Source of the DNA: Chara braunii
Lineage: Eukaryota; Streptophyta; Charophyceae; Charales; Characeae
DNA: 64,000 bases
Assembly (NCBI GenBank): GCA_003427395.1
Contig: BFEA01000884.1
Location: 160,166 to 224,165, forward strand
Reading direction: 5' to 3'
The notes below the pieces were generated by a model that made no database searches, was not told the DNA's origin, and saw nothing but the letters and a program-made list of their open reading frames with translations. Numbering within the stretch: position 1 is the first letter of the stretch; each line of letters opens with the position of its first letter. The translations under genes and the position numbers were made by a program. Positions 11,852 to 22,059 of the stretch are shown piece by piece.

Positions 11852-13140
11852 GGCATGATGCTAGACCATTCAGCTTAGAAACAATGTCTAGCATGCCTTA
11901 GGATATACACGAACAGGTTGTACAACTACTTTTCTCTTCTTTGGGCATATGACTAGACCATTCAGCTTAGAAACAATGTTTAGTCGCCATGAACAGTTGA
12001 ATATCCGAAGTTTAATAATTTCTAACTTTGTTTTCAAAAGGAAATGAAAATATGGGCAGGGGACTGAGTCATTCAGCTTAGAAACAATGCTCCACTTGCC
12101 CATATGGCTTCCAATTATACCTTATAGTTTTGCTTCTCTTCTTAGTGATATAACTTAACGCTGGACCATTCAGCTTAGAAACAATGTTCAGCTGTCAGTC
12201 CACATGCAAATATAAATAAGGTATTTTTTATTATACTCAGTTTAAATTTATGTGCGTGGTTTTCAGACTAAAATCATTCAGCTTAGAAACAATGTTTAGC
12301 CTTAGACAAAAAATTCTCCCTTAGAAATAAAACAAGAGGTTGAACCATTCAACTAAGAAACTATGTTCAACAACAACAAAAATTTCATAAGAAATGAAAG
12401 TTGAAAAAACATTCCATAAAAAAAAATCCTTCAGATTTATAATTTACAATTTCAATGTTCGTCCAATTCTAAAATTCCAGTTTTATTTGACAAGTTTCAA
12501 TCTAAATATGAGCTTTCCCTTCCAACTACATCTATTTGTTCAAGATGGAATGGAAGTCTGGATGAGTTAATGAAAATTTTCAATTCAACTTTCATTTTAT
12601 TACAACAAATATCTTCTAATCTGTATTGGATTAACATATTTATGGCTAAAAATCCTTACTTAGAATGACAGTCCAATTAAAATATTTCATGAACTCATCC
12701 AGACTTTCATTTCATCTCTAGCATGCAGTTCAAATAAGAAAATATACCCCATTGTTGGAAGAAAAGTTTCCAAGTAAGACGGAAAATTTTAAAATTGAAA
12801 TGATATTTTTAAAGATGGAATGAAAATTTAAAATTTAGAATGTAATTTATTATAGAATCAATTATTTAATTCAGGAAATTTTCTTTTTGAGCCTATCCTC
12901 AAATCATTCAAAGCATGAAGTTGAATTGTTCAGCCCAACTTCAGTCAGAAACCCCAAAAGAAATAGACAGACTAAGCCATTCACTTAAAAACAATGCTTG
13001 ATCCCAAAGATCAGTCAAACAAACCCTCATAAATAAACAAAGCAATCAAACCATTTAACTTAGAAACAATACCTCGTCCTTTAGAAAACAACCAAATAAA
13101 TATAACCCTGGGTTATTCAACTTAGAAACAATGTCAAGTC
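11852..13140 (+). repeat. Family of nine hairpin-like repeats with a conserved loop
   Basis: A motif of about 30-45 bp recurs near 11852, 11951, 12051, 12160, 12266, 12339, 12970, 13044 and 13106. The centre is nearly invariant (CATTCAGCTTAGAAACAATG or close variants), while the flanks differ between copies yet stay self-complementary. Examples are GCTAGAC with GTCTAGC, GCTGGAC with GTTCAGC, GTTGAAC with GTTCAAC, and GACTAAGC with GCTTGATC. The third copy extends to an outer ATATGGGCA/TGCCCATAT stem. Copies eight and nine keep the loop but have weak stems. Spacers are AT-rich and unalike, which argues against a simple satellite. The function is unknown. Confidence 0.7.
12545..12718. repeat. 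Foldback: inverted repeat of about 36 bp around a 100-bp loop
   Basis: The left arm at about 12545-12580 contains GAAGTCTGGATGAGTTAATG. The right arm at about 12682-12718 carries its reverse complement (CATGAACTCATCCAGACTTTC) with few mismatches. It could be a small foldback or MITE remnant; I see no target duplication. Confidence 0.6.
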
Positions 13141-13525
13141 CTTGGTTGACCTTTCAAACGCATGCAAACTAACTTCCTCCAACCTTCCCCCAGTTCATCC
13201 CTTAATATGCTTTCAGTCAAAATAAGGATAAACTTAAGTTTCACTCTTACAATTTTTTTTCATTTAGTCTGATTAGATTTCTAAAAAAAAAGCAAAAGTT
13301 ATAGGGAAACACATGCATACAACAGTCAAACTAGAGCGCGATGGTCAAACAGGGGTGTAGTGGGTTCATACTAACAAAAAGAAGTATACCTGATGGTTCC
13401 CTAGCTCCAGAACTCCTCTTGAGTTCCGACAGAGCTCCCGCAATCAGTGGGCAGACTACCCACAGAGTCTTGCTGTGGTCCTACGAGTTGCAATCCCGTG
13501 TGTCGCCTTCCTCTCTAAACAGGAC
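13141..13525. other. Unassigned spacer
   Basis: AT-rich then GC-richer sequence between the hairpin family and a TIR element. I see no gene or repeat structure I can support. Confidence 0.3.
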
Positions 13526-13527
13526 TA

Positions 13528-13737
13528 CAGTCTTCCCCCGAACAAAACGCATGTATGTACTATTCAACTTTCCCTGGAAAAGTCGATTTTTTGAAGTCGC
13601 CTCCTGAAATCCAAATAGTACGCACGTTCAAATAGTACGCATGTAGTTCTATTCGAACACACAGGTGTTCTATTCAAACCGAACACATAGAATGTCGTTC
13701 TCATTTTCAAAAACGCGTGCCCTGCAGTGCTCCTCCT

Positions 13738-13799
<62 letters not shown>

Positions 13800-14337
13800 C
13801 CTCTCTCTTTGTGGCGTGCGTGCCCGTCTGCAGTGCCACACTCATATTCAGAGTGATGTGCCCCTTCTCTCTCTCGCTCGCTGGGCCAAGATGGGGATCC
13901 AAGACTGCATGACTATTCAAATGTAGCTCTCAGCAAGTAGCGTGGCCGACTTTTCGATTGATACGTACAGTTGGGCCCTTGTTCCACTGCTCTCCACATG
14001 CACAATAGACAAAAAAATGTGGTGATGCATATGTCCATTTTCTGGTAAAATATTCATTCATATTTTTTATTTTTTTACGTTTTTAATATTTGGTGAGTAG
14101 TGGAGAGAGAGCCCTGGTATCGGGCTCTGTGTTTTTTTTTTTTTTTTTTTCCTGCTTTCGACCATTTCTTGATTCATGCAAAGGTATCGACATATACTGG
14201 ATTTTTTTGGGGGGGGCTTTTCCGAAGTTAGTGCCTAAAATTCGTAGCATTACGCACGTGCGTTGTATACGAATACAACGCACCCTATGCGTTGTATTCA
14301 TATACAACACACGTGCGTTTTGTTCGGGGGAAGACTA
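13528..14337. mobile_element. Non-autonomous TIR DNA transposon, about 810 bp
   Basis: Terminal inverted repeats of more than 25 bp are clear. The left end reads CAGTCTTCCCCCGAACAAAA, continuing CGCATGTATGT. The right end, reverse-complemented, reads TAGTCTTCCCCCGAACAAAA, continuing CGCACGTGTGT. Both ends abut TA, giving a TA target duplication (13526-13527 and 14338-14339). GAC on both sides makes a 3-bp duplication a possible alternative. Short self-complementary motifs such as AATAGTACGCAYGTTC and GAATACAACGCAC crowd the subterminal regions. The interior carries a long CT microsatellite and T- and G-runs but no transposase ORF. Confidence 0.75.
13739..13797. repeat. (CT)n microsatellite
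   Basis: Near-perfect CT dinucleotide run inside the TIR element. ORFs predicted through it on both strands are artefacts of the dinucleotide. Confidence 0.95.
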
Positions 14338-14339
14338 TA

Positions 14340-17300
14340 GACTTAGAGTAAGAAGGGCAGAAGGAAATAGGTTTGAGACTCTCAAATCTAGGAAAGGTGC
14401 TCTCAGACTCGCGTGAGAAGGACTTGGTTCCTTGATTCGCATGAGGGCCCTGCAATGGCAGCCAAATTGCACAACAGCTTGGTCAAACTTCAGCCCAACT
14501 GCCTTTCGTTCACTCTCTGGCGATCTTCCAACTCGCAGCAATACCTCCCCTTCAACAATCTCATTCACTTCACAATGCTCGCAGTCCAAAATGCCTTGGT
14601 CGTCGCTCGAAACACCAACCGTGGACCAAAAAGATAGTGTTCTTCCACTCCGTAGCGAAGCAAAGCGCGGTCTAACTGGTCGTGCAATGGCGGACCGTGC
14701 GAAGACACCGACTATGCAGTCCCCATGAAGCCTCTACAAGCCCCCTGTTCATAGTTGGGCCTCGCTACTTCGCTCGGTAGGATGAACAATGTACCAACCA
14801 GCAAGTGTGTCTTCAAACCCCCACTGTTCGCTCCTCACTACTCTGTAAGTCGAAAAATGCACTGTGCCGGCTGAACAGGTAAGTCTGCCTTGCTTCTGTG
14901 TGCGGCAACATTGGGCAGTGCACCGGCAACCAGTTAGGCCTGCACCTTTGCGGCTAGCATGTTTGTTGCGCAGGCTAATGGGATGAGTAAACATTGGTCA
15001 AAAGACAAGTCCCTTATCCCGCTGCTCGCTCGCAACTACTTGCTGCTCCGTCGTTAGGATGAGCAACACACCGCCCACAGGTAGGTCTCATCTGCAGGTT
15101 GCCTCACGCTACTTCCATAGATAGGACTGCAGAACAGGGATAAAGGACAATTATCCTGGCTTGCCTGCTGCCCGCCAACCTCGCCTGCCTTTGCTATTTT
15201 CCAATCCTTCAATGAACCTGACTTGATGCTTCGACTAGGTTCACTGACTTCCAGTTGCCACTCAGTGCGAAAGGAAAGTTGGTGGCCCGCTGTCAATGGC
15301 CAACGCTTTCTGAGACATTAACAATCGCAGACTGACCAAAGGTGAGAAACACAGTAAAGGTCGTGGTCTTCGTTTAAATGGCAACTGAGGACACAACCAC
15401 TGCGTTCGAAGATCTCAGCCACGACTACAATATTTCTCTCGTGTGTTGCCACCAGGCTTCTATCCCCGACAGACATATTCACATTGAGTCTCAGACTTTC
15501 GTGCAATAAATCCTAATTAGGAGATGGCGCATCCAAGGTAAGCATCTCAACACTATCTTATTTCATTCATCTGTTCGCTCCCTCTATCTCCCTTGCCCCT
15601 GTGCTAACTCGCGAGCTCGTTCCTTTTTACGTATAAACTCCTTGCATGATCCGCTCCTGCCGCCTTTCACTCATCTATCTGCATGCGCTTGCGCTGATTT
15701 TTGCCACTCGATTTTTCTTTCCTCCCATGCGTGCACTAGTGCAAAAGGAGGATGAATCTTCCGCTAGTACATGGGAAGATACATCCCATTTATTCACTCG
15801 CACAACTCTAAAACTCCTAACTACTAAAACGTCGCCCCGAACGTCGAATCTCTCGGTGCCATCGTGCTCGCTATCCCCAAAAAACCTGAATTCAACCCTG
15901 TGCTTGCTTGTTTTCGTTAAGAAACCAGCGAGCTATGACATTTTGAAATTCCCACTTCGTTTCTCTCTCTCGTTTCCGCCATCTCTGCCGCACAACTTTT
16001 TCCTTCTTACTTTCTATCTATTAATTGATTACGAACTCTGACACTACTACTGAACGTGCCCGGTCCAAGAACCTCCGAATCTCTTCTTTCCTTGCCCAAT
16101 TTCATTAAGAAACGGTCGAGTTCAACATCTTCTCGTCCCGCCATATCCTTCTTCATATCCTTGCCGCGCACCATTTCTTCCCAACTCCTATCTCACGAAT
16201 CTAGAGCTATAACTAACACTACCATGCAACTCGCCTGGGGCCAAAACGTCGGGATCGCCTCTTTCCCTGCTCAAAATCGTTCGCAAACGAGGGGGTTTCG
16301 CGTCTTCTACCCCGCCCCACTCGTTTCCACCATCTCTGTAGTCGTCCGCACCCGGCACAAAACCCCTGCTAAGTTCAACTATCCTCTTCCCCACAAACTT
16401 CTTCATCTAATGCCCGACTGTGCGCTGACCCGAACACCACGACGGGCGGTGATTGACACAGACGCCAGGCTAGTGACCTCGGAAACTGAAATCCGTTGAG
16501 GAGTGTGTACAGCAGACGACGTATACTCTGCCGTCGAGGCAACTTCAACCCTCGACCAGTAGGAGGGCGCAGGGCCTGTTGTTAAGCCTAGAGCGCGACC
16601 TAGGTGAGGCAGGCCTCGACGCAGATCTTGGTGGCAGTAGCAAGTATTCAAGTGAAAACCCTGAGGATCAAGTGAAGGGATGAGTTTCCTTTGATCCGCG
16701 GCTTTGCCGCAGCACAGTTGTGGTCTCCCCACAATGCCCCTGGGCCGCCCCTCTCTATTGCGCCCAGGTATAACCCGCCATCCTTTGGGTCCAGCAAGCG
16801 TGCTCACACTCAAACCTCTCACAGCGGATCGTGGCTGGCGGATGGTGCACCCGCAGCGACCCGCGCCACCCCCTCCGTTGCAACTCCACAGGCCTGCTCG
16901 GAATGGTCTCCAATTCCTTCCCACCTTTAGGCTAACAAAACTCTCGTAGTGAGAAGTGAGGGAAGCCACAACCACGGTCCCCACGCTCGTTGACCTCCCC
17001 AGTCCAAGCTTCAAGACGGACAAGGAAGGGGAATTCCGCCAGCACCCCAACACGCCAGAACCCGAACGGATTTGCCAAAAAAAGCGCATGCTCAAGGTCC
17101 TTTGCTATGGCAACGACCTTTAAATCCGGTGCTGCGCTCCTCTCTAAAAACCGAAACATAAAAAATGTATATATATATCAACGATAATTAAATATCTAGG
17201 AGAATTTTCAGTTGTCAGAAACGACAGACGAGGGGATAAAAAAAAAATAAAAAAAATGTTAGCACCGTTCTAAAGTCGCCGATGGCAAAACCAAAGGGGA

Positions 17301-17738
17301 TAGCCCCGCCAGGCCCTCAACCCTTCGGTCCCTCCGTGCTACTCTGATATCCCCGCGTCGTCGCCACTCTATCTCAATCCCTGAATTTACCAAATGAACG
17401 TTCGATATTGTAACCAATAGTGCTAGGCCCAAGGCTGGGTCTAGTTTCGGCAGACACCTAAATAAGCAGATACTGCGTGACGCGCAGATCTACCGAAACG
17501 TTTCAAAATCGCATTGTTGTCGATGTTGTTCTCCGCACGTACACACAAGTCTCAAACAAGCGCACCAATCCAGAGGTATAATCTTTTTAAACCTAGTTTA
17601 ATCAGAAATAAAAATTGGGTCGGCGATCACGCTGGCTTTTCAATCATCAACAAATAAAAAGATCATGTGTGCCTTAAGCCATCGCGCCCACACACTCTCG
17701 ACTGTAGTCAATCATTAAATCGACGTAAACAATAGACA
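14340..17738. other. Unassigned 3.4-kb GC-moderate region
   Basis: The longest ORF is a 230-residue minus-strand frame at 16403-17095. It has no motif I recognise and an Arg/Gly/Ser-rich composition typical of chance frames in GC-rich DNA. Degenerate blocks near 15830, 16058 and 16243 (CGTC…AATCTCT…CATTAAGAAAC-like) suggest old repeats. No gene is called. Confidence 0.35.
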
Positions 17739-17962
17739 AAATCGCGACTCACTCGGCGTACTAAAACTTATTCTCTGTCGCCTGCAAAAACCAAGGCGGA
17801 TACCCTTGTAAGGGTATTCACGCTCTCTTATACACATCTAGATGTGTATAAGAGAAAAGACCTGATGTCGCCAAAATCGCGACTCACTCGGCGTACTAAA
17901 ACTTATTCTCCATCGCCTGCAAAAACCGGGGCGGATGGAAACCCTTGTAAGGGTATTCGCGC
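17739..17962. repeat. Duplicated 80-90 bp segment flanking a sequencing adapter
   Basis: AAAATCGCGACTCACTCGGC and the following sequence up to the AAGGGTATTC block occur at about 17739-17819 and again at about 17873-17962, with a few differences. The copies sit on either side of a Nextera junction adapter, so the duplication is probably an assembly join. Confidence 0.75.
17824..17855. other. Nextera mate-pair junction adapter (non-genomic)
   Basis: A perfect 32-bp palindrome, TCTCTTATACACATCT joined to its reverse complement, is the core of the Tn5 mosaic-end circularisation adapter used in mate-pair libraries. The outermost adapter bases are altered. It is a laboratory sequence left in the assembly, not biology. 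Confidence 0.9.
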
Positions 17963-18592
17963 CGACAATGACATGAGGGGCGATGCCAGAGACTACATGT
18001 AGCCAAATAAGTATAGTAAAAAATTAAGACCTGAACCGTCAGGACTGCAAAGCAGGATTAGTGGAGGATGAGTGGCGGGGACTTGAGTTGTCTCAAAGGA
18101 CTGTGAGCTAACATGAGGAATGGCAAATCAAGAAAGATGCACTGTCAAGACCCAGATGTAGCGGTGAAAAATTTCTGCAACTACAAGTGCAAGCACTAGT
18201 AGAGGCCAAGCCGAAAGGAATTCAGATAAAAAGGAAAGGAAAAATAAAGGAAGAAGAGCTACCTTGTACAACGTTACTGTGCGCTGATTGAGTGCGGGGT
18301 CGGAACTCAAATTTTGGAGCTCTGCTCAATCCCACACTCAAAACCTCTTGAGCGGGCTTTGAGCAGGCTTGAGAATTTTTTTTCCCCTAAAAAATAATGA
18401 GCGAAAAATAAAAATAAAAAATACACTATTGATACACTGTTGAAGATATTTTCGAAATCTACAACGTTAAGTTTTTTTTTTGTTTTTTGAATTTTTTCTT
18501 TATTAAGAAAAAAAACAAAAACATACAAAAAGGTGGGTTTTTCTTTTTTTTTTCACAAAGATTTTTTTGCAGGCAAAAAATTAACAAAATAA

Positions 18593-18898
18593 CTAGGCAA
18601 CCAACTGGGCCACTCGGGTCCCGGGTGGGCAGCCAGTGCAAAAACTAGGGAAGGTCCTAGCAAAAAACAAAAAAAAACTCTGAAAAAAAACTATGTTATG
18701 CATAGAAATAAACTAAACAACTTTTGTCTCAGGGTCACACCGAAATTCTTCGTCAAATTTGGAATAAAATATATATATATATCTACAGCCCCTCGTTTGT
18801 TGTCCTCTTCTCCCTCTCTGCCTATGGTTTACCGGGCAGTTCTTATAATTTTTTTGGCCCGGCCGGGCAAGTGACTCCGGGCCACTCTGGTAGCCTAG
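18593..18898. mobile_element. 306-bp MITE with 8-bp target duplication
   Basis: A perfect 8-bp duplication CAAAATAA flanks it (18585-18592 and 18899-18906). The ends are inverted: CTAGGCAACCAACTGGGCCA on the left, and CTAGGCTACCAGAGTGGCCC on the right after reverse complementing. CCCGGG/GGGC motifs crowd both ends. The AT-rich middle has no transposase. An 8-bp duplication fits hAT-type (or P/KDZ-type) elements; the superfamily is not proven. Confidence 0.88.
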
Positions 18899-18982
18899 CA
18901 AAATAAATAATTAAAAATATAGTCTTCTAGATATTATGCAGATCTACGACCCCATATTTTTTTTTAAGTTTGTATATATTAA

Positions 18983-19013
<31 letters not shown>

Positions 19014-19066
19014 AAAACGAGAAAAAAACGACACTCACAGACCCCCGCCAATCCCCTTCCCCAACA

Positions 19067-19164
19067 CACATACACACACATATACATGCGTGCGTGCACA
19101 CACACACACACACACATACATGAACACGCACACACACACACGCACGCGCACACACACACACGCA
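19067..19164. repeat. (CA)n-rich microsatellite bordering a gap
   Basis: CACACA/CACGCA repeats run into the N gap, and a C-run follows it. The gap most likely reflects unassembled microsatellite. Confidence 0.9.
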
Positions 19165-19322
19165 NNNNNNNNNNNNNNNNNNNNNNNNNNNNNNNNNNNN
19201 NNNNNNNNNNNNNNNNNNNNNNNNNNNNNNNNNNNNNNNNNNNNNNNNNNNNNNNNNNNNNNNNNNNNNNNNNNNNNNNNNNNNNNNNNNNNNNNNNNNN
19301 NNNNNNNNNNNNNNNNNNNNNN
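19165..19322. other. Assembly gap, 158 Ns
   Basis: Unresolved bases. ORFs predicted across it are meaningless. Confidence 1.
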
Positions 19323-20030
19323 CCCCCCCCCCCACCCCCCAAAAGAAAAAAAATCACCCCCAACCACCCAACTTTTCTTTTTCTGCGCAACCTCCCTCAG
19401 GGCATCCCCTGCCCTTGTGAAACCCTTTGACGCACGCATACTTTTTTTTTTATGAGCACGCGCGCCTTAAAGGGCTTTGAGCACGTTTGAGCGTGGGGGT
19501 TGGTCTTTAAGCGTGCGCGCTCACGCTCATAGACGATCGAATGGTTTCATAGATCTTGTAGTCCAAGATATCTTGGACTAGCCAAGCAAGAGAAAATAGA
19601 GTTTCAATTAGCCTTATGCAAAAAATAGGCTGCCAAGGAAAAATTATAGCAAAGGGGGCCAAAAATTGGAACTAACAAAGACAAAATGGAGCCCCCATAA
19701 GTGTAGGGGCTTCATTATTGTGATCCGAGAAATAACAAACAACACCTTGATCAAGATATAGATCTAGATCAAGGTTCATGGCAAAAAAAAACTCAAAACT
19801 AATTGACACTTGTCACTTGATAAATACAAGAAAAGAAAAGAAAAAGGAGAAAAATAGGAGGGAGAATGAGACAAAGGTGGAGGAAAAGGTAGAGGGAACT
19901 GGGTCGGCCAATTGGGAGTGACAAGGTAGGGACTGGCGGGTCTCTACTGCGACCTCATCACGCGGATTTAGTGGAAGCAAATGTGGAGTGAAGAGATAAA
20001 AACCTTGGGGCATTATGTCAACAATATCTT

Positions 20031-21155
20031 ATTTAAAAATGTGAAAATGAGACAAAAAATAAAAAGGAATTGGCCGATTTTCTTTTAGGTTATAGATTTC
20101 AGATTCAGATCTATAGAGGAGACAATATGGTCATTTTTTCTTAGGCCAACTCAAATGATCAACTCCGGAATAAGTCGGCAGCCCAAAATGGGAAGAAACA
20201 AAAGAAAAAAAAAGACGAAATAGTGCATTTGGCCAAAAAGACAGACCATATGTACCAAAAATTGAAAAGGTGGGCCATGGGACTCAAATCTGAAGCATAG
20301 GGCACTTATGGGAAACTTGGATCATTTTTATATTAGACAAATCCAAGGTAGAAAATGAACCGAGGTACAATAAAATACCTCAGCCTACCCAAAAACGGGG
20401 AGGACTAGAGAAAATCGAGAAAAACGTCCAAGAGACTTTTTTCTTTTAAGTAAGGTTGCCTCTTGATTATTCGGACCCAAGAGCAGCATCTGAAGATAAA
20501 AATGAGGCGTGTGGAGGCTCTAGAAGCGGACCGAGTTGGTACCAACCACTCGGATTGCATGTACTTGACCAAAAAGAGGCTTAGGTACTCCTTGAGAAAC
20601 CAACTAGTGAGGGAGAGTCTTCGAGGTACCTCAACTCACCATGGAGCACATTGGGAGGCCCATTGGCTGACCGAAGTGGTGTGTCAACGTATTTAAGTTG
20701 GGGTAGCACACCGCCTTACTCACATTTGCATGAGGCAAGTACATGTTAGCCGAATGAGCTCAAGAGAGCGTTACACTCAAGTGGAGTGAGAGGAGGGGAA
20801 CCATTGTCAGCTTCGAAGCTTGAGGGGGACTCTCAGCTAGTGAGGAGAGCTATTGAGGCTGGTAGAGGGGGTGCTGGCCTAGGGGAATGATCCGCCATAA
20901 CCCTCATGCTACGAGAAAGAGAGAAAGGCTGGTGGGAGTCCCCTTAACCCTCCTAGAGGGAAGGACTCCATAGCCTTAGTGATAGGAGTCTGCCATAGCC
21001 ATAGAGAGAACGAGAAAGGGAGAATGATAAAGGCTTGCGGAAGGAGGGCGCCCCAATTAGAAGGGAAGTGTGGTAAGGAAGAGAGGACAAAATCACGGTT
21101 GACAGCTCAAGGCCAAAACACTAGAGGAGGTGAGTGAGAAAGGAGAAGGTGCTCC
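20031..21155. other. Unassigned purine-rich sequence
   Basis: Style and strand bias resemble the adjoining LTR-like repeat, but I cannot align it to another copy in the window. No supported gene. Confidence 0.3.
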
Positions 21156-21163
21156 CTTTTTTC

Positions 21164-21786
21164 CATGACTACGATTCGGACGTCCAGACCGCTGTCCAGA
21201 CGGTCCGGATTCGGTCTGGACTCCAGACGTCCGGTCCAGACGGTCCGGATCTACCAAATTTCGAGGAAAAAAAAAAAAAAACAAACGGTCCAGGACCCTT
21301 CCAAATTGAGGAGCCAAGCCCCCAAAATTGTTTTGGGGGGTTTTCAAGCCCGTTTATGCTTTTTTGGGGGGTCCGGGCATGCTCTTTCTCTATAATAATT
21401 TATTAGACAACCCAAGTTTTTTATTATGAATGATTCATTACCTTTTATTAGTTTTTTAAACTTTTTTAAGTCTTTTTTTAAGTTTTTTAAGTTTTTATAG
21501 TTTTTGACTTTTAACTCAAGTTTGGTTAGGAATTTAGACATGACTCTGAGGCAAAAGTGGTTTGCATTGTTATTTTTCATAACATACGTTTTTTTTAGAT
21601 TTTTTTTTTTTTTAGTTTTTTTTAATGATCGGGACATTTTCGGACCTTTCCAGACTTTCGGACCGTCCGGATCCCCCCATGTCCGGAGGTCAGGAAATGT
21701 CCGGAATTCCGGACGTCCGGAAACTACCGAATGCAAGTCCGGTTCCATATCCGGAAATGTCCGGGTCTGGGTCTGGCGTAGCCATG
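21164..21786. mobile_element. 623-bp TIR element with TCCGGAC subterminal arrays
   Basis: Exact 8-bp flanking duplication CTTTTTTC (21156-21163 and 21787-21794), although its T-rich nature weakens that single line of evidence. The ends are inverted: CATGACTACGATTCGG, and CATGGCTACGCCAGAC after reverse complementing. Each end carries many copies of GTCCGGA/TCCGGAC/CCAGACG in both orientations (21178-21250 and 21640-21770). The centre is AT-rich. A block of about 90 bp near 21496-21590 matches the centre of the element at 60082-60457. Confidence 0.82.
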
Positions 21787-22059
21787 CTTTTTTCATTTTT
21801 TTTTTTCCATTTTTTTTTTTCCATTTTTTTTTTTCCCTTCTTCTTTTTTTTCTTCTTCTTCTCCTTCTTCTTCCTCCTCCTATTCCTCCTCTCTTTCCTC
21901 TTCACCCTTCCTTTTTCTCCTTGTTTTTTTGTTCCTCTCGTTCTCTTTTCTTATTTTCTTCTCTCCCACTTGTTTTTCTCCTTCCCCCTCTTTTCTCTTT
22001 ATGACTAACATCTCAACCATGAGAAGAATAAGATATAGTTCCTCCACTACAGCTTGCCT
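21787..22059. other. Pyrimidine-rich spacer
   Basis: T- and CT-rich low-complexity sequence between a TIR element and a satellite array. The Phe-rich ORFs through it are compositional artefacts. Confidence 0.6.

Larger units (their letters stand above)
18269..19552. mobile_element. Inserted element with TTGAGC/GAGCGTG subterminal motifs
   Basis: Comparison with the uninterrupted repeat at about 8270-8340 places an insertion here. The flanks ACCTTGTA (18261-18268) and ATCTTGTA (19553-19560) are a 7/8 match to an 8-bp target duplication. TTGAGC-type motifs cluster at 18290-18375 and again, with GCGTG variants, at 19450-19535. Terminal inverted repeats are weak (CAACGTTAC versus CTATGAAAC). The interior holds TA and CA microsatellites, an N gap and a second nested element. 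Confidence 0.5.
17990..20030 (+). repeat. Third copy of the LTR-like repeat, interrupted by an insertion
   Basis: 17990-18268 followed by 19553-20030 is collinear with about 8080-8770 (GGGGACT-GAGTT, RCATGAGGAATG; later GAGCAAAGGGGGCC, ACTAACA…CAAAATGGGGC, GAGAAATAACA, TGACACTTGTCA). The copy is split by the element at 18269-19552. The match across the split locates the insertion point. Confidence 0.55.

Noticed and set aside
11852-13140. CRISPR-like array (short repeats with unique spacers)
   Set aside because: The repeats diverge, spacers vary widely in length, there are no cas genes, and the context is eukaryotic nuclear DNA.
16403-17095. 230-codon minus-strand ORF
   Set aside because: No recognised motif, composition typical of chance frames in GC-rich DNA, and overlapping open frames on the other strand.
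18936-19455. ORFs crossing the N gap beside the CA microsatellite
   Set aside because: Mostly unknown bases and dinucleotide repeat; not coding evidence.
21504-22008. Phe-rich ORFs of 127-166 codons
   Set aside because: They arise from T-rich low-complexity sequence and cross a transposon boundary.
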